Assembly: GCA_964599565.1 (NCBI GenBank)
Contig: CAZRFE010000059.1
Location: forward strand, 1 to 15,228
Length of the DNA: 15,228 nucleotides
DNA from: JAJUFS01 sp964599565
Lineage (GTDB): Bacteria > Pseudomonadota > Gammaproteobacteria > Natronospirales > JAJUFS01
Reading direction: 5' to 3'
The translations under genes were made by a program, and so were the position numbers. Shown here piece by piece: positions 15,101 to 15,228 of this stretch. The notes beneath the pieces are model-generated. The model made no database searches. It was given only the letters and a program-made list of their open reading frames with translations, and was not told the DNA's origin. Every line of letters starts with the position of its first letter. Position 1 is the first letter of the stretch.

Positions 15101-15228
15101 TTACTCGATCACGAACAAGGGTTGGCCGAATTCGACCGGTTCGCCATTCTCGGCAAGCACCGCCTTCACCACGCCCGCCTTGTCCGCCTCGATCTGGTTC
15201 ATCATCTTCATCGCCTCGATGATGCACA
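15101..15228 (-). CDS. accB: Biotin carboxyl carrier protein (3' end)
   Basis: Only the last 41 codons and the TAA (15101-15103) lie in the window; the gene continues beyond base 15228. The fragment is the C-terminal half of the biotinyl domain: IIEAMKMMNQIEADKAG with the biotin-accepting lysine codon at 15206-15208, then GVVKAVLAENGEPVEFGQPLFVIE. It carries biotin between biotin carboxylase (AccC) and the carboxyltransferase in acetyl-CoA carboxylase. Its identity is clear from the EAMKMMN motif and from accC immediately downstream. Confidence 0.95.
   Translation of the reverse strand, partial: CIIEAMKMMNQIEADKAGVVKAVLAENGEPVEFGQPLFVIE

Overview
The window comes from a GC-rich chromosome of a gammaproteobacterium. 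The main evidence is gene order. On the minus strand it reads accB–accC–prmA–(zinc-ribbon/DUF3426 gene)–dusB–fis–purH–(two extra genes)–purD, an arrangement known from Pseudomonas and its relatives. The left part has rhlB divergent from trxA–rho, as in enterobacteria. Palindromes headed GTAGGAGCG at three intergenic sites recall the REP elements of Xanthomonadales and Pseudomonas, so a Xanthomonadales-like or neighbouring deep-branching lineage is my best guess. That placement is inference.

Layout, left to right. Positions 1-488 hold the 3' part of a HAD-family GMP/IMP nucleotidase (yrfG-like, plus strand). It converges on an orphan GT8-like glycosyltransferase (496-1488, minus). Next come a YkgJ-type cysteine-cluster protein and RhlB helicase, overlapping by ATGA on the minus strand (1624-3359). 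A 277-nt divergent promoter region follows, then trxA (GTG start) and rho on the plus strand (3637-5361). A strong bidirectional terminator (5385-5416) separates rho from convergent dps (5444-5911). From there to the end everything is on the minus strand: purD, an exonuclease/endonuclease/phosphatase-fold protein, a small ABM-like protein, purH, fis, dusB, a zinc-ribbon membrane protein, prmA, accC and the 3' end of accB.

The genes are mostly housekeeping: transcription termination and RNA turnover (rho, rhlB), redox (trxA), iron storage and DNA protection (dps), purine synthesis and recycling (purD, purH, yrfG), nucleoid control and tRNA modification (fis, dusB), ribosomal protein methylation (prmA), and the acetyl-CoA carboxylase biotin subunits (accB, accC). 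I did not find a clearly new multi-gene system. The more interesting signals are small. REP-like palindromes sit in all three gaps of the acc–prmA–zinc-ribbon stretch, and two of them supply the TAG stop codon of the gene before them. Two non-purine genes are inserted between purH and purD, and purD has its own perfect TATAAT. The inserted nuclease-fold gene lacks the conserved metal-binding Glu. An AT-rich dps control region contains an IHF-like site. No stretch without a gene exceeds 300 bases; the longest is 3360-3636.
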